From: an uncultured Faecalibacterium sp.
GTDB taxonomy: Bacteria > Bacillota > Clostridia > Oscillospirales > Ruminococcaceae
NCBI GenBank assembly: GCA_944386015.1
Contig: CALWZK010000007.1
Span: 1 to 55,250 of the forward strand
Direction of reading: 5' to 3'
Length of the DNA: 55,250 bases
Shown: one piece after another, positions 33,404 through 41,658 of the stretch
Position numbering within the stretch: the stretch's first letter is position 1
How the letters are laid out: every line of letters starts with the position of its first letter
Position numbers and translations under genes: made by a program
The notes under the pieces: model-generated
What the model was told of the DNA's origin: nothing
The model's input: only the letters and a program-made list of their open reading frames with translations
Databases searched by the model: none

Positions 33404-34726
33404 TCAGTCAGCCCGCTGCATCACACAGATGAAAAATCCGTCCATCCCGGTGCGGCCCGGCACCGACAGGATGCCATGGCTCCCCTGCTCCATGCCGGCG
33501 GGCAGGGCCAGGGCCGGGGCGATCACCCGGAACGCGGGGTGCCGGCCCAGGAAGGCCGCCACCTGGTCCTGGTTTTCTTCGGGGTGGATGGTACAGGTGG
33601 AATAGACCAGCCGGCCCCCCGGCTTGAGGTAGCCGGCGGCGCAGTCCAGGATGGCCCGCTGGGTGTCCAGCAGCTCTTTCCGCCGGGCCGGCTCCAGGGT
33701 CTTATACCGGATATCCGGCTTTTTGCCCAGGATGCCCAGACCGCTGCAGGGCACATCTGCCAGCACCCGGTCGGCTTTGGGGAAAGCGGGATTGGGGACG
33801 GCGGCGTCGTTGACCAGGGGCTCCACACAATGGAGGCCCATTCTCCGGGCGGCGGTGCGGATCAGGCCCACCCGCTGCTGGGTGTGGTCGCAGCTCAAAA
33901 GGCGCCCTCTGTCCTGCATTTGCTGGGCCAGCGTGAGCGTCTTGCCGCCGGGGGCGGCGCAGAGATCCAGCACCGTCTCCCCCGGCTTGGCCTCCACCAG
34001 CAGGGCCGCCAGCTGGCTGGCCTGGCCCTCCACGTGGAAGTCCCCCCGCTGGAACCACTCGGTGTGGGCGGGGCTGCCGGCGAAATCCGCCAGCAGGCTG
34101 CCGGGCACCAGGCCCGGTTTCGCCTCCACCCCGGCGGCGGAAAGCGCTGCGGCCAGGGCCTCGGGGGTGGTATGGAGGGGGTTGACCCGGAGGGCGGTTT
34201 TGCCCTCGTCCGCCGGGGCGGTGAGGATGGAAAGGGCCTCCTCCGGGTAGGTCTTGTGCAGAAACTCCGCCACATCATGCCCCGCCGAACCCAGCACCAT
34301 CAGCCGCTGGGTTTCGCTCTCAAAGGCGGCGGTGCCAAGGTCAAAGGCGCAGGCCTTGCGCAGCACTGCGTTCACCAGGCCGGCGGCGCTGGATTTGCCC
34401 AAGGCCCGGGTCAGCTTGACCGACTCATTGACGGCGGCGGAGGCGGGCACCTCCATCCAGCGGGCCTGGGCCAGGCCGCTGCGGAGCACCGCCCGCACCG
34501 GGGGGTCCAGCTTGGCCAGGCCCTTGGGCAGAAAGCGGCTGAGGATATAGTCCACCGTGGCCTGGTGTTCCAGGGTGGTGTAAAAAATTGCGCTGGCGAA
34601 GGCCCGGTCCCGCCCGGCGAGGGCGGTGCGGCCCAGCTCGGCGTCCAGCACCAGGTTGGCATAGCCCCCCTGCTCCTGATGGACCAGGGCGGCCACCGCC
34701 GCCCCCCGGGGCCCGGCGGGCCTCAA
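33404..34726 (-). CDS. rsmB: 16S rRNA m5C967 methyltransferase
   Basis: A 440-residue enzyme with an N-terminal NusB-like RNA-binding domain (about 1-140) and a C-terminal SAM-dependent methylase domain: LDLCAAPGGKT (SAM site), a VNDAAVPN segment, the catalytic ADVPCSGLGILGKKPDIRY and STCTIHPEENQDQV. The start is a TTG that overlaps the fmt stop as TTGA; no ATG occurs nearby in the frame. The order fmt-rsmB-rlmN is normal in Firmicutes. Confidence 0.93.
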   Translation of the reverse strand: MRPAGPRGAAVAALVHQEQGGYANLVLDAELGRTALAGRDRAFASAIFYTTLEHQATVDYILSRFLPKGLAKLDPPVRAVLRSGLAQARWMEVPASAAVNESVKLTRALGKSSAAGLVNAVLRKACAFDLGTAAFESETQRLMVLGSAGHDVAEFLHKTYPEEALSILTAPADEGKTALRVNPLHTTPEALAAALSAAGVEAKPGLVPGSLLADFAGSPAHTEWFQRGDFHVEGQASQLAALLVEAKPGETVLDLCAAPGGKTLTLAQQMQDRGRLLSCDHTQQRVGLIRTAARRMGLHCVEPLVNDAAVPNPAFPKADRVLADVPCSGLGILGKKPDIRYKTLEPARRKELLDTQRAILDCAAGYLKPGGRLVYSTCTIHPEENQDQVAAFLGRHPAFRVIAPALALPAGMEQGSHGILSVPGRTGMDGFFICVMQRAD

Positions 34727-35643
34727 AGGGTGTCCCCCGCTTTGAGCCGCAGCCCTGCCGCAAAGGCGCTGCCCTCCATGGGCTTGGAGCCTTCGGGCAC
34801 CACCCGCAGCAGCTGGACGGCGCCGTCAGCACAGGCGACGGTGAGGGGCTTGAGGGCGATGACGGTGCCGGGGGCCCGGCCGTCGCTCTCAGCGGTGCGG
34901 CTCTCGGTGACCTTCACCTTGCGGCCGGCGCTGGTGACAAACCAGGCCGAGGGCCAGGGGTTCATCCCCCGGACCCAGTTGTGGATGTGGGCCGCCGTGT
35001 CGGTCCAGTGGAATTCCGCCATCTCCTTGGAGAGGGGCGGGGCCATGGTGGCGGCGGCGTGGTCCTGGGGCACGGGGGTGACAGTGCCGGCGGCGATCCG
35101 GGGCACCGTGTCGCACAGCACCCGGGCCCCCAGGGCGGCCACCCGGTCAAAGAGCTGGCCGCTGGTCTCCTCGGGGTCAATGGCGATCTTCTCGCACACC
35201 AGCACATCGCCGGTGTCCAGCCCGGCGTCCATCTGCATGATGGAGACGCCGGTCTCGGCGTCGCCGTTCAGCACCGCCCACTGGACCGGGGCGCTGCCCC
35301 GGTATTTGGGCAGCAGGGAGACGTGGAGGTTGATGCAGCCGTGCTTGGGGATCTCCAGCACCGACTGGGGCAGGATGCACCCGTAGGCCACCACCACGAT
35401 CAGCTCGGGGGCCAAACCTTTAATGTTGGCGTCCTCGCCGCCGTCCCGGAGGGTGCGGGGCTGGAACACCGGGGTGCCGTGGGCCTGGGCCACCGTCTTG
35501 ACGGGGGGCGGGGTCAGCACCTGTTTGCGGCCCACCGGCTTATCCCGCCGGGTGTAGACGCCGCAGATCTCGTGGCCCGCCGCATAGAGGGCCTCCAGGC
35601 AGGCGGCCGCAATATCCGGGGTGCCCATGAACAAAATCCGCAT
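34723..35643 (-). CDS. fmt: methionyl-tRNA formyltransferase
   Basis: A 306-residue enzyme that formylates initiator Met-tRNA using 10-formyl-THF. MRILFMGTPDIAAACLEAL opens the Rossmann-like domain; the catalytic segment is INLHVSLLPKYRGSAPVQWAVLNGDAETGVSIMQMDAGLDTGDVL with the Asn and His of the active site. The C-terminal domain begins near residue 205 (WSAWFVTS-like region). It starts one base from the def stop, pairing formylation with deformylation. Confidence 0.96.
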   Translation of the reverse strand: MRILFMGTPDIAAACLEALYAAGHEICGVYTRRDKPVGRKQVLTPPPVKTVAQAHGTPVFQPRTLRDGGEDANIKGLAPELIVVVAYGCILPQSVLEIPKHGCINLHVSLLPKYRGSAPVQWAVLNGDAETGVSIMQMDAGLDTGDVLVCEKIAIDPEETSGQLFDRVAALGARVLCDTVPRIAAGTVTPVPQDHAAATMAPPLSKEMAEFHWTDTAAHIHNWVRGMNPWPSAWFVTSAGRKVKVTESRTAESDGRAPGTVIALKPLTVACADGAVQLLRVVPEGSKPMEGSAFAAGLRLKAGDTL

Positions 35644-36180
35644 TTACTGCTCCTTTGCCTTGTGGGCGGCCTCTTTGCGGCCCTCCTCGGTGTCCTCATA
35701 GAAATAATCGGCGGACTGCATGATGGTGACGCCGTCCAGGTGGTCGTTCTCGTGCTGGATGCAGCGGCCCAGCAGGCCGTCGGCCTCCATCTCAAACCAT
35801 TCGCCATTGCGGTCCTGGGCGCGGACCTTCACCGCCACAGGGCGGGTGACGGCGCCGTTGTGCCCCGGGAAGGACAGGCAGCCCTCGTAGTGGGTCTCCT
35901 CCTCCTTGGACACGGCCAGGATCTCGGGGTTGACAAAGTCGATGAACTTGTACTCGTAGTCCTCGGGCAGCTCCTCGGGGGCGTCGGTGACGTCCCACAC
36001 CACGAACAGCCGGCGGAGCATCCCCACCTGGGGGCCCGCCAGGCCCACGCCGTCGGCGGCGATCATGGTCTCGTGCATATCGTCCAGCAGGGTGGCCAGA
36101 CGGTCGTCGAATTTGGTCACAGGGCGGCAGACCTTGTTCAGAATGGGGTCCCCTTCCTTGACAATGTTGCGGATAGCCAT
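35644..36180 (-). CDS. def: peptide deformylase
   Basis: A 178-residue metalloenzyme removing the formyl group from new proteins. Motif 1 is GVGLAGPQVG, motif 2 EGCLSFPG with the metal Cys, and motif 3 QHENDHLDG with the HExxH histidines and catalytic Glu. Motif 2 has the fairly common EGCLSFPG form. The start lies after AGAGAGG. It sits between priA and fmt, the usual order. Confidence 0.95.
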   Translation of the reverse strand: MAIRNIVKEGDPILNKVCRPVTKFDDRLATLLDDMHETMIAADGVGLAGPQVGMLRRLFVVWDVTDAPEELPEDYEYKFIDFVNPEILAVSKEEETHYEGCLSFPGHNGAVTRPVAVKVRAQDRNGEWFEMEADGLLGRCIQHENDHLDGVTIMQSADYFYEDTEEGRKEAAHKAKEQ

Positions 36181-36235
36181 AGTAACTTACCTCTCTTGAT
36201 TGGTGTTGGGGCCGGCGGTGCGGCCCTCTGTTGTT

Positions 36236-38500
36236 TTATATGTCTCCGTCCGAATGCAGATCCACGGCGGCAGCGGCTTTGGCGGGGAGTTTTTCCTCCT
36301 CATAGCGGGCCAGGGTCTGGCGCAGCAGGCTGCGGAACCGCTTGTCGTTGCGGCATTTGACGGTGAGTTTGTAGCGGTAGACTTCGTTGATCATCAGGAT
36401 GCTGCCGGGGGTGGGGCCCAGCACCCGCAGGGGGATGTCGGGCTGTTGGGCGGCCTCCTGGCCCAGCAGCTGAGCGAACCGGGCGGCGGCCCGGGCCACT
36501 TCGGGTTCCTTTTTGCCCGAGAAGGTGACAATGCACAGGCTGCAGAAGGGCGGGTAAAGCCCCAGTTTGCGGTACTGGATCTCCTGCTCAAAGAAGGCGT
36601 CGTAGTCCTGGGCGGCGGCCAGGTTGAGCACCGGGCTGCCGGGGTCGGTGGTCTGGATGATGGCCCGCCCCGGGCTGGAAGCCCGGCCGCTGCGGCCCAC
36701 CACCTGGGTCACCAGGCTGAACACCGTCTCATAGGCCCGGAACCCCTGGGCGAACAGCAGAGAGTCAATCCCCAGCACCCCCACCAGGGTGACGTCCTCA
36801 AAATCCAGCCCCTTGGCCACCATCTGGGTGCCCACCATGATGTCGTATTCATGGCGGGCAAAGCTGGCCAGCAGCTTTTCGTGGGCGTCCTTGGCGGCGG
36901 TGGTGTCCTGGTCCATCCGCAGGATGCGGGCCTCGGGGAAGAGGGCCCCCAGCTCCTCCTCCGCCTTCTGGGTGCCGAAGCCCCTGTATTGCAGCTTGCC
37001 CCCGCAGGAGGGGCAGACGGTGGGCCGGGGCTGGATCTGGGTGCCGCAGTAGTGGCACAGCAGCCGCCCGCCGCCGTCCTTGTGGTAGACCATGGGGACG
37101 CTGCACTTGGGGCATTTGAGCACCTCGCGGCAGTCCTCGCACTGGGCCATGGTCTGGTAGCCCCGGCGGTTCAAAAGCAGGATGGTCTGTTTTTCAGCGG
37201 CCAGGTTTTCCCGGATGGCGTCTTCCAGGGCCAGGCTGATCTCCCGGGGGTTGCCGGCGGCCAGCTCGGCCCGCATGTCCACAATCTGGACCGCCGGCAA
37301 AGGCTGGCCGGCGTAGCGCTGGGTCAGCCGCACCAGCTGCATCCGCCCCGCCCGGGCCTCGTAAAAGGTCTCGGTGCTGGGGGTGGCGGAGGCCAGCAGC
37401 AGCAATGCCCCGTTTTTGGCGGCCCGCCACCGGGCCACCTCCTGGGCGGAATACCGGGGGGCCGATTCGGACCGGTAGGTGTGCTCCTGCTCCTCGTCGA
37501 TGACGATCAGCCCGATGGGGTCCAGGGGCGCAAAGATGGCGCTGCGGGTGCCCACCACAATGTCGGCCCCGCCGTCCTGGATCATCTGCCATTGGAGCAG
37601 CCGCTCGGTGTGGTTGAGGGCCGAGTGCTGCACCGCCACCCGCCTGCCGAACCGCCCTTTCAGGCGGCGGATCATCTGGGGGGTGAGGCTGATTTCGGGC
37701 ACCAGCACCAGGGCCTTTTTGCCCAGGGCCAGGCACCGCTCGATCAGCTTGAGGAACACCAGGGTTTTGCCGCTGCCGGTGACCCCGTAGAGCAGGGCCC
37801 CGTGGGGCTGGCCTGTCTCCAGATGGGGGGCCAGGGCGTCGTAGGCGGCCTGCTGCTCGGCGGTGAGGGTCAGCTCCTCGGCCTGGCGGGGAATGTGGGC
37901 GTAGAGGTCCAGGGATTTGTTCACCTGTTCGCTGGCCAGCACCCCTTTGGCGCAGAGGTTTTCGGCCACCGCCCGGCTGATGCCGTGGGCTTCCAGGTCG
38001 GCCTGGGTCTTCGGCCCGCCCCCCAGCAGGGCCACCGCCGCCAGCTGTTTGGCGGTGGGTTTCGGCTTTTGGGGCAGAGGCGCCGCCAGCCGGTACAATG
38101 TCTCGGTGTGGCGGGTCAGCTGCTTTTGGAGCACCGGGGTGACCCCGTCGGGGGCCAGGGCCGGCTTGTACTGGGCCCCGTAGGGGATCACCGCCTTGAC
38201 CGCCTCGTACCAGGTGCAGAAGGTGCGGGCCTTCAGGAACCGCACCAGGTCCAGCAGCTCGGGGGTGAGGCAGGCCGAGGCCGGGGCCACGTCATACAAA
38301 ACCTTCAGTTTGGCGCTCTCGGGCTGGGCGTCGCAGGCCAGCACCACCCCCATCCGGGGGCGGCTGCCCTTGCCGAATGGCACCAGCACCATGCTCCCCA
38401 GCCGGACTTGGTCCTGCTGGTCGGGCATCACCCCATAGGTATACAGTTTATCAAAGTGGAAGGCGGCATGGCTCACCGCGACGCCCACCGTCTTTGGCAT
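36236..38500 (-). CDS. priA: primosomal protein N' (replication restart helicase)
   Basis: A 754-residue DNA helicase that reloads the replisome at stalled forks. N-terminal DNA-binding part (about 1-110), Walker A GVTGSGKT (about 240), Walker B-like VIDEEQEHTY, and LLNRRGY precede the zinc region with eight Cys (CEDC, CPKC, CHYC, CPSC) inside the helicase domain; VGTQMVAKGLDF and QVVGRSGRA are the later helicase motifs. The DEEQ box replaces the usual DEEH. The start at 38500 follows AAAAAGGAG. It lies 25 bases after gmk; rpoZ, often between them, is absent. Confidence 0.95.
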   Translation of the reverse strand: MPKTVGVAVSHAAFHFDKLYTYGVMPDQQDQVRLGSMVLVPFGKGSRPRMGVVLACDAQPESAKLKVLYDVAPASACLTPELLDLVRFLKARTFCTWYEAVKAVIPYGAQYKPALAPDGVTPVLQKQLTRHTETLYRLAAPLPQKPKPTAKQLAAVALLGGGPKTQADLEAHGISRAVAENLCAKGVLASEQVNKSLDLYAHIPRQAEELTLTAEQQAAYDALAPHLETGQPHGALLYGVTGSGKTLVFLKLIERCLALGKKALVLVPEISLTPQMIRRLKGRFGRRVAVQHSALNHTERLLQWQMIQDGGADIVVGTRSAIFAPLDPIGLIVIDEEQEHTYRSESAPRYSAQEVARWRAAKNGALLLLASATPSTETFYEARAGRMQLVRLTQRYAGQPLPAVQIVDMRAELAAGNPREISLALEDAIRENLAAEKQTILLLNRRGYQTMAQCEDCREVLKCPKCSVPMVYHKDGGGRLLCHYCGTQIQPRPTVCPSCGGKLQYRGFGTQKAEEELGALFPEARILRMDQDTTAAKDAHEKLLASFARHEYDIMVGTQMVAKGLDFEDVTLVGVLGIDSLLFAQGFRAYETVFSLVTQVVGRSGRASSPGRAIIQTTDPGSPVLNLAAAQDYDAFFEQEIQYRKLGLYPPFCSLCIVTFSGKKEPEVARAAARFAQLLGQEAAQQPDIPLRVLGPTPGSILMINEVYRYKLTVKCRNDKRFRSLLRQTLARYEEEKLPAKAAAAVDLHSDGDI

Positions 38501-38525
38501 GGAACCCGCTCCTTTTTGTGTTGGT

Positions 38526-39098
38526 TTATTCCGGCAGGCCGGCCCGGCTTGCCATGATGCCGTAGAGCTCGGCGGCAGCCTGGTCCAGGTCGCGGTTGAC
38601 GATCCAGGCGTCAAACGCGCCGGCCCGCTGCAGCTCGTCCCGGGCGATGGACAGCCGGTTTTTCACGTCGGCGTCGCTGTCGGTGCCCCGGCCCCGGAGC
38701 CGCTGCTCCAGCACCTCCCAGGAGGGGGGCAGCAGGAAGATGATGGTGGACCCGGGGTACAGCCGCTTGATGTTGGCGGCGCCGTGAACGTCGATGTTCA
38801 GCAGCACCGGCTTGCCGGCAGCCATCCGCTTTTCCACCTCGGATTTCAGGGTGCCGTAGTGGTGGTCGTTGAAGCAGTTGCTCTCCAGGATCTCCCCTGC
38901 GGCCAGCAGCTGCTGGAACTGTTCCTCGGTGCGGTAGTAGTAGTTGACCCCTTCGGCCTCCCCTTCCCGGGGGGCGCGGGTGGTGATGGACACCGTCTTT
39001 TCAATTTCAGGATGGGCGGCGCGGACTTTGGCCATGACGCTGTCCTTGCCCACGCCCGAGGGGCCCGCCACCACAAACAGATACTTTTCGCCTTCCAT
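38526..39098 (-). CDS. gmk: guanylate kinase
   Basis: A 190-residue kinase converting GMP to GDP. The P-loop is AGPSGVGKDS (residues 11-20); TTRAPREGEAEGVNYYYRTEEQF binds GMP, followed by ESNCFNDHHYGT and VLLNIDVHGAANIKRLYP. Two details differ from the textbook: GKDS where GKST/GKGT is usual, and DVHGA instead of DVQGA. It starts one base after the remA stop. Confidence 0.95.
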   Translation of the reverse strand: MEGEKYLFVVAGPSGVGKDSVMAKVRAAHPEIEKTVSITTRAPREGEAEGVNYYYRTEEQFQQLLAAGEILESNCFNDHHYGTLKSEVEKRMAAGKPVLLNIDVHGAANIKRLYPGSTIIFLLPPSWEVLEQRLRGRGTDSDADVKNRLSIARDELQRAGAFDAWIVNRDLDQAAAELYGIMASRAGLPE

Positions 39099-39359
39099 TT
39101 ATACTTCCTCCGTTTTCCCTTCCGACGGACCAGCGCTCCGGTTGGCCACGGTCTCGGGCTGCAGGGCCGACAGGATCACGTGGTCGGAATCCATAATCAG
39201 GACCGCCCGGGTGCTCCGCCCATAGGAGGCATCAATCAGGCGGCCCTGTTCCCGGGCCTCCTTGATGATCCGCTTGATGGGGGCGGAGTCAGGGCTCACC
39301 ACCGCCACCAGCCGCTCGGCGCTGACCATATTGCCAAACCCGATGTTGATCAGTCTCAT
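39099..39359 (-). CDS. remA: RemA/DUF370 family regulatory protein
   Basis: An 86-residue protein with the start [30 protein letters not shown] and the segment [33 protein letters not shown] that define RemA (DUF370). RemA is a DNA-binding matrix and osmotic-stress regulator in Bacillus. The order yicC-remA-gmk is the standard one. The C-terminal dozen residues ([12 protein letters not shown]) are an extra flexible tail. Its role in this organism is unknown. Confidence 0.92.
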   Translation of the reverse strand: MRLINIGFGNMVSAERLVAVVSPDSAPIKRIIKEAREQGRLIDASYGRSTRAVLIMDSDHVILSALQPETVANRSAGPSEGKTEEV

Positions 39360-39365
39360 ACACTC

Positions 39366-40244
39366 TTACTCCAGATTCTGAATCTGCTCGCGGATTTTCT
39401 CGATCTCGGCCTTCATGTCCACCACGATCCGGGTGATGTCCAGATCCTGGCACTTGGAGCCGATGGTGTTGGATTCGCGGTTGAGCTCCTGGGTCAAAAA
39501 GTCCAGCTTGCGGCCCACAGGCTCGTTGCTGCCCAGGATCTGGCGGTACTGGGCGATGTGGCTGCGCAGCCGCACCGTCTCCTCGTCCACCGCGGTCTTA
39601 TCCCCAAAGATGGCCGCCTCGGTGAGGATGCGGGCGTCGTCGATGGTGCGGTCTTCCAGGATGGTTTTCAGCCGCTCATACAGGCGCTGGGTGTACTGTT
39701 CCACCCGGCCGGCGCTGAGGGTTTCGATTTTGCCCACGCACTGTTCCACCGTATCCAGCCGGCCGGTGATATCGGCCAGCATTTTGGCGCCCTCGACGCC
39801 CCGCATTTCCACAAAGTTTTCCAGCGCCTGGGCGGTGATGTCCGAGACATCCTGCCACAGCTGGTCCTCGTCCACCTGAGCCTGGCGGGTGGTGAGGACG
39901 TCGGGGAACCGGGCCAGCAGGCTGACGGTGACGTCGTTCTTGATGCCCAGGTCCTCGGCCAGGTTGCGGAGGGCCTGCTGGTAGCTGCGGGCCAGGTTGA
40001 AGTCAGCGGTGACGGCGGCGGCGGGGGCCTCGGTGTTCTGGATGGTGAGGCCCAGCTCCACCTTGCCCCGGGCGATGCGTTTGTTCAGCTGGGCCTTGAG
40101 CCGACTGTCCATGAAAGCGCAGCTGCGGGGGATCCGGGAGCTGTACTCGAAATAGCGCGCATTGACGCTGCGCAGCTCCACCGTGATCTCCCGGCCATTG
40201 CGCACACCGCTGGCGCGGCCATACCCTGTCATACTATAGATCAT
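39366..40244 (-). CDS. YicC/YloC family endoribonuclease
   Basis: A 292-residue protein that opens MIYSMTGYGRA and ends with the conserved block SNTIGSKCQDLDITRIVVDMKAEIEKIREQIQNLE. YicC proteins are RNases acting on RNA in Gram-negatives and Gram-positives. I use the ATG at 40244, behind AGGGAAGAG. It heads the long leftward operon that runs to thiN, with a good promoter about 90 bases upstream. Confidence 0.92.
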   Translation of the reverse strand: MIYSMTGYGRASGVRNGREITVELRSVNARYFEYSSRIPRSCAFMDSRLKAQLNKRIARGKVELGLTIQNTEAPAAAVTADFNLARSYQQALRNLAEDLGIKNDVTVSLLARFPDVLTTRQAQVDEDQLWQDVSDITAQALENFVEMRGVEGAKMLADITGRLDTVEQCVGKIETLSAGRVEQYTQRLYERLKTILEDRTIDDARILTEAAIFGDKTAVDEETVRLRSHIAQYRQILGSNEPVGRKLDFLTQELNRESNTIGSKCQDLDITRIVVDMKAEIEKIREQIQNLE

Positions 40245-40335
40245 AACTTCTCTTCCCTTTTTATGTTTGCCCATTCTTTTCCGTATATATATCCCTCGGG
40301 AGCCTATTGCCCCATCTTACGATACATATAGTTCC

Positions 40336-40364
40336 ATTGTACTATTCCCTCTGCTTTTTTGCAA
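40336..40364 (-). promoter_or_regulatory. promoter of the yicC-thiN operon
   Basis: TTGCAA, a 17-base spacer and TACAAT read leftwards, about 90 bases before the yicC start. Confidence 0.7.
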
Positions 40365-40404
40365 GGGAAGGGGCGAAAAATTCGCCCTTTCTTCCCACCC
40401 CAAA

Positions 40405-40442
40405 GGAAAACCGGGCAGAAGGCTTCTTTGCTCCTGCCCGGT
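40405..40442 (-). terminator. intrinsic terminator after the small CxxC protein gene
   Basis: Stem ACCGGGCAG / CTGCCCGGT followed by TTTCC on the minus strand, a few bases past the stop codon. Confidence 0.8.
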
Positions 40443-40446
40443 GCGT

Positions 40447-40656
40447 TCAATAGATTTTTGTGACGTTGTCCACGCCGTAGGTTTTTTCGAATTGGCGCAG
40501 GTCCGCTTCATTGCGGATCAGCATCACTTCCTCGAAGCGGCCGGTGGCGAGCTCCTGGAAGCCCGCCGCCTGCTCGCCGGTGCAGATACTGCACCGGAGC
40601 ACCGGGCGCCACAAGGTGAGGTCGTACTGTTTTTGGGGTTTGCGTTTGAAGAACAT
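40447..40656 (-). CDS. small conserved CxxC protein
   Basis: A 69-residue protein: basic start MFFKRKPQKQYDLTLWRPV, then LRCSICTGEQAAGFQELATGRFEEVMLIRN and a tail DLRQFEKTYGVDNVTKIY. I recognise the type (RCSICTGEQ...GFEEVMLIR) as a small protein of Clostridia, of unknown function. The CxxC could bind a metal or act as a redox pair. AAAAAGGAG lies upstream of its ATG. It has its own terminator; upstream is the repeat-filled spacer. Confidence 0.75.
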   Translation of the reverse strand: MFFKRKPQKQYDLTLWRPVLRCSICTGEQAAGFQELATGRFEEVMLIRNEADLRQFEKTYGVDNVTKIY

Positions 40657-40722
40657 GGCGGGGCTCCTTTTTAAGTTATGTGCTTTTACTTGTAGCGCTG
40701 TCCGGGCCGCTGGGCCCGTTTT

Positions 40723-41028
40723 GACGCTGCGCTGGCCCAGAGGGGGAGGGAGGGTGTTTCGAATCCCCCTCCCTACCCCCTCTGGACTCCCTACCCTCCC
40801 GCAACGACCAGAGGAAACCTCTGGACTCACAAGAAGAAGTCGCAGCGAACAAAGGCCTAAAAAATGCGACACTCTGCCTGGCCCATTGAAACCACCAACA
40901 CGCTAAAACGGCGGCAGATGCATTTTTCTTAACGGCCTTTGAAACGCTGCTCCGGTTGCAAAAAACGCGCCAGCTGTGGCTGGCGCGTAACTGCCAGGGT
41001 CCGGGCAGACTTTTCTATTGTCTTTACC
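40723..41028. repeat. 306-bp near-identical repeat, copy 2
   Basis: The second copy of the block at 24135-24440, same length and orientation. Its upstream flank (TAGCGCTGTCCGG) is also shared; the downstream flank diverges after TCTTTACC but remains related. Near-identity of non-coding DNA about 16.6 kb apart implies recent duplication or gene conversion. Confidence 0.85.
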
Positions 41029-41072
41029 TATCACGGCGGTTGCGCTGCCGGAAGGTTTGTTTCTCTGCCAGT

Positions 41073-41325
41073 GGGACTATTTGAACCCACCCACCCGCCC
41101 ACAGAGGAACCCCCCGGCCTGCGGCCGCGCCCCTGCCGGGGCTCTGAACCACAGACTGCTCCTTCTAGTTGCAGGCTGCGCAGCAGCCGCATAACACCAG
41201 CCTAGAAGCTGCGGCAAAGCCGCTGGATGAGGGAGCAGCCACAGGCCAACTCCCCCCGAAGGGGGGATGCCGCGCAGCGGCAGGGGGGACACATCTAAAA
41301 GGGTGGAGGGTGGGTTTAGATTATA
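41073..41325. repeat. composite palindromic repeat, copy 3
   Basis: About 250 bp from TATTTGAACCCACCCACCCG to AAGGGTGGAGGGTGGGTTTA, with GGCCTGCGGCCGC, CTGCTCCTTCTAG / CTAGAAGCTG inner pairing, and the hairpin GCCGCGCAGCGGC. Directly adjoins the 306-bp repeat and is followed by a hairpin element. Confidence 0.72.
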
Positions 41326-41391
41326 AATCAAATTACCAAGCCCCAACCCAGGACGGGGGAACCGATAAAGGGCGGAGCAGGGGCAAACACA

Positions 41392-41497
41392 GCGACCGCA
41401 TCCTGTGGATGAAACAGGGAGCTGTGTTTGGCGCAGCGCTCCGGTTTTTGCAAGCACCCGCTGCGGTGCGCCGCAAAAATCGGCTAAGCGCAAGAGG
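41392..41497. repeat. 106-bp hairpin repeat, copy 1
   Basis: Matches 54728-54833 in length and most positions. Both copies share GCGACCGCATCC, GTGGATGAAACAGGGAGCTG and GGCGCAGCGCTCCG, then paired TTTTTGC / GCAAAAA arms enclosing a variable loop, then GGCTAAGCGCAAGAGG. The piece 41507-41565 that follows recurs inverted at 21241-21303. From 41498 to 41597 I see no gene. Confidence 0.7.
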
Positions 41498-41597
41498 AAT
41501 GCGGTCTGCTTTTTGCAAGTGGGCCACGTCCCGCGCAGCAAAAACAGGGCACCGCAACCCGGAGGGTTTAGATCATAAATAAGACGAGCAAAGCCTA

Positions 41598-41635
41598 AAA
41601 TAAAAAGCTCCCCCGAGCCTTTCGGACGAGGGAGC
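41598..41635 (-). terminator. intrinsic terminator of the carboxyltransferase operon
   Basis: Stem GCTCCCTCG / CGGGGGAGC followed by TTTTTATTTTA on the minus strand. Confidence 0.85.
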
Positions 41636-41658
41636 AAATAGCAGTTTCAAGTGACAGG

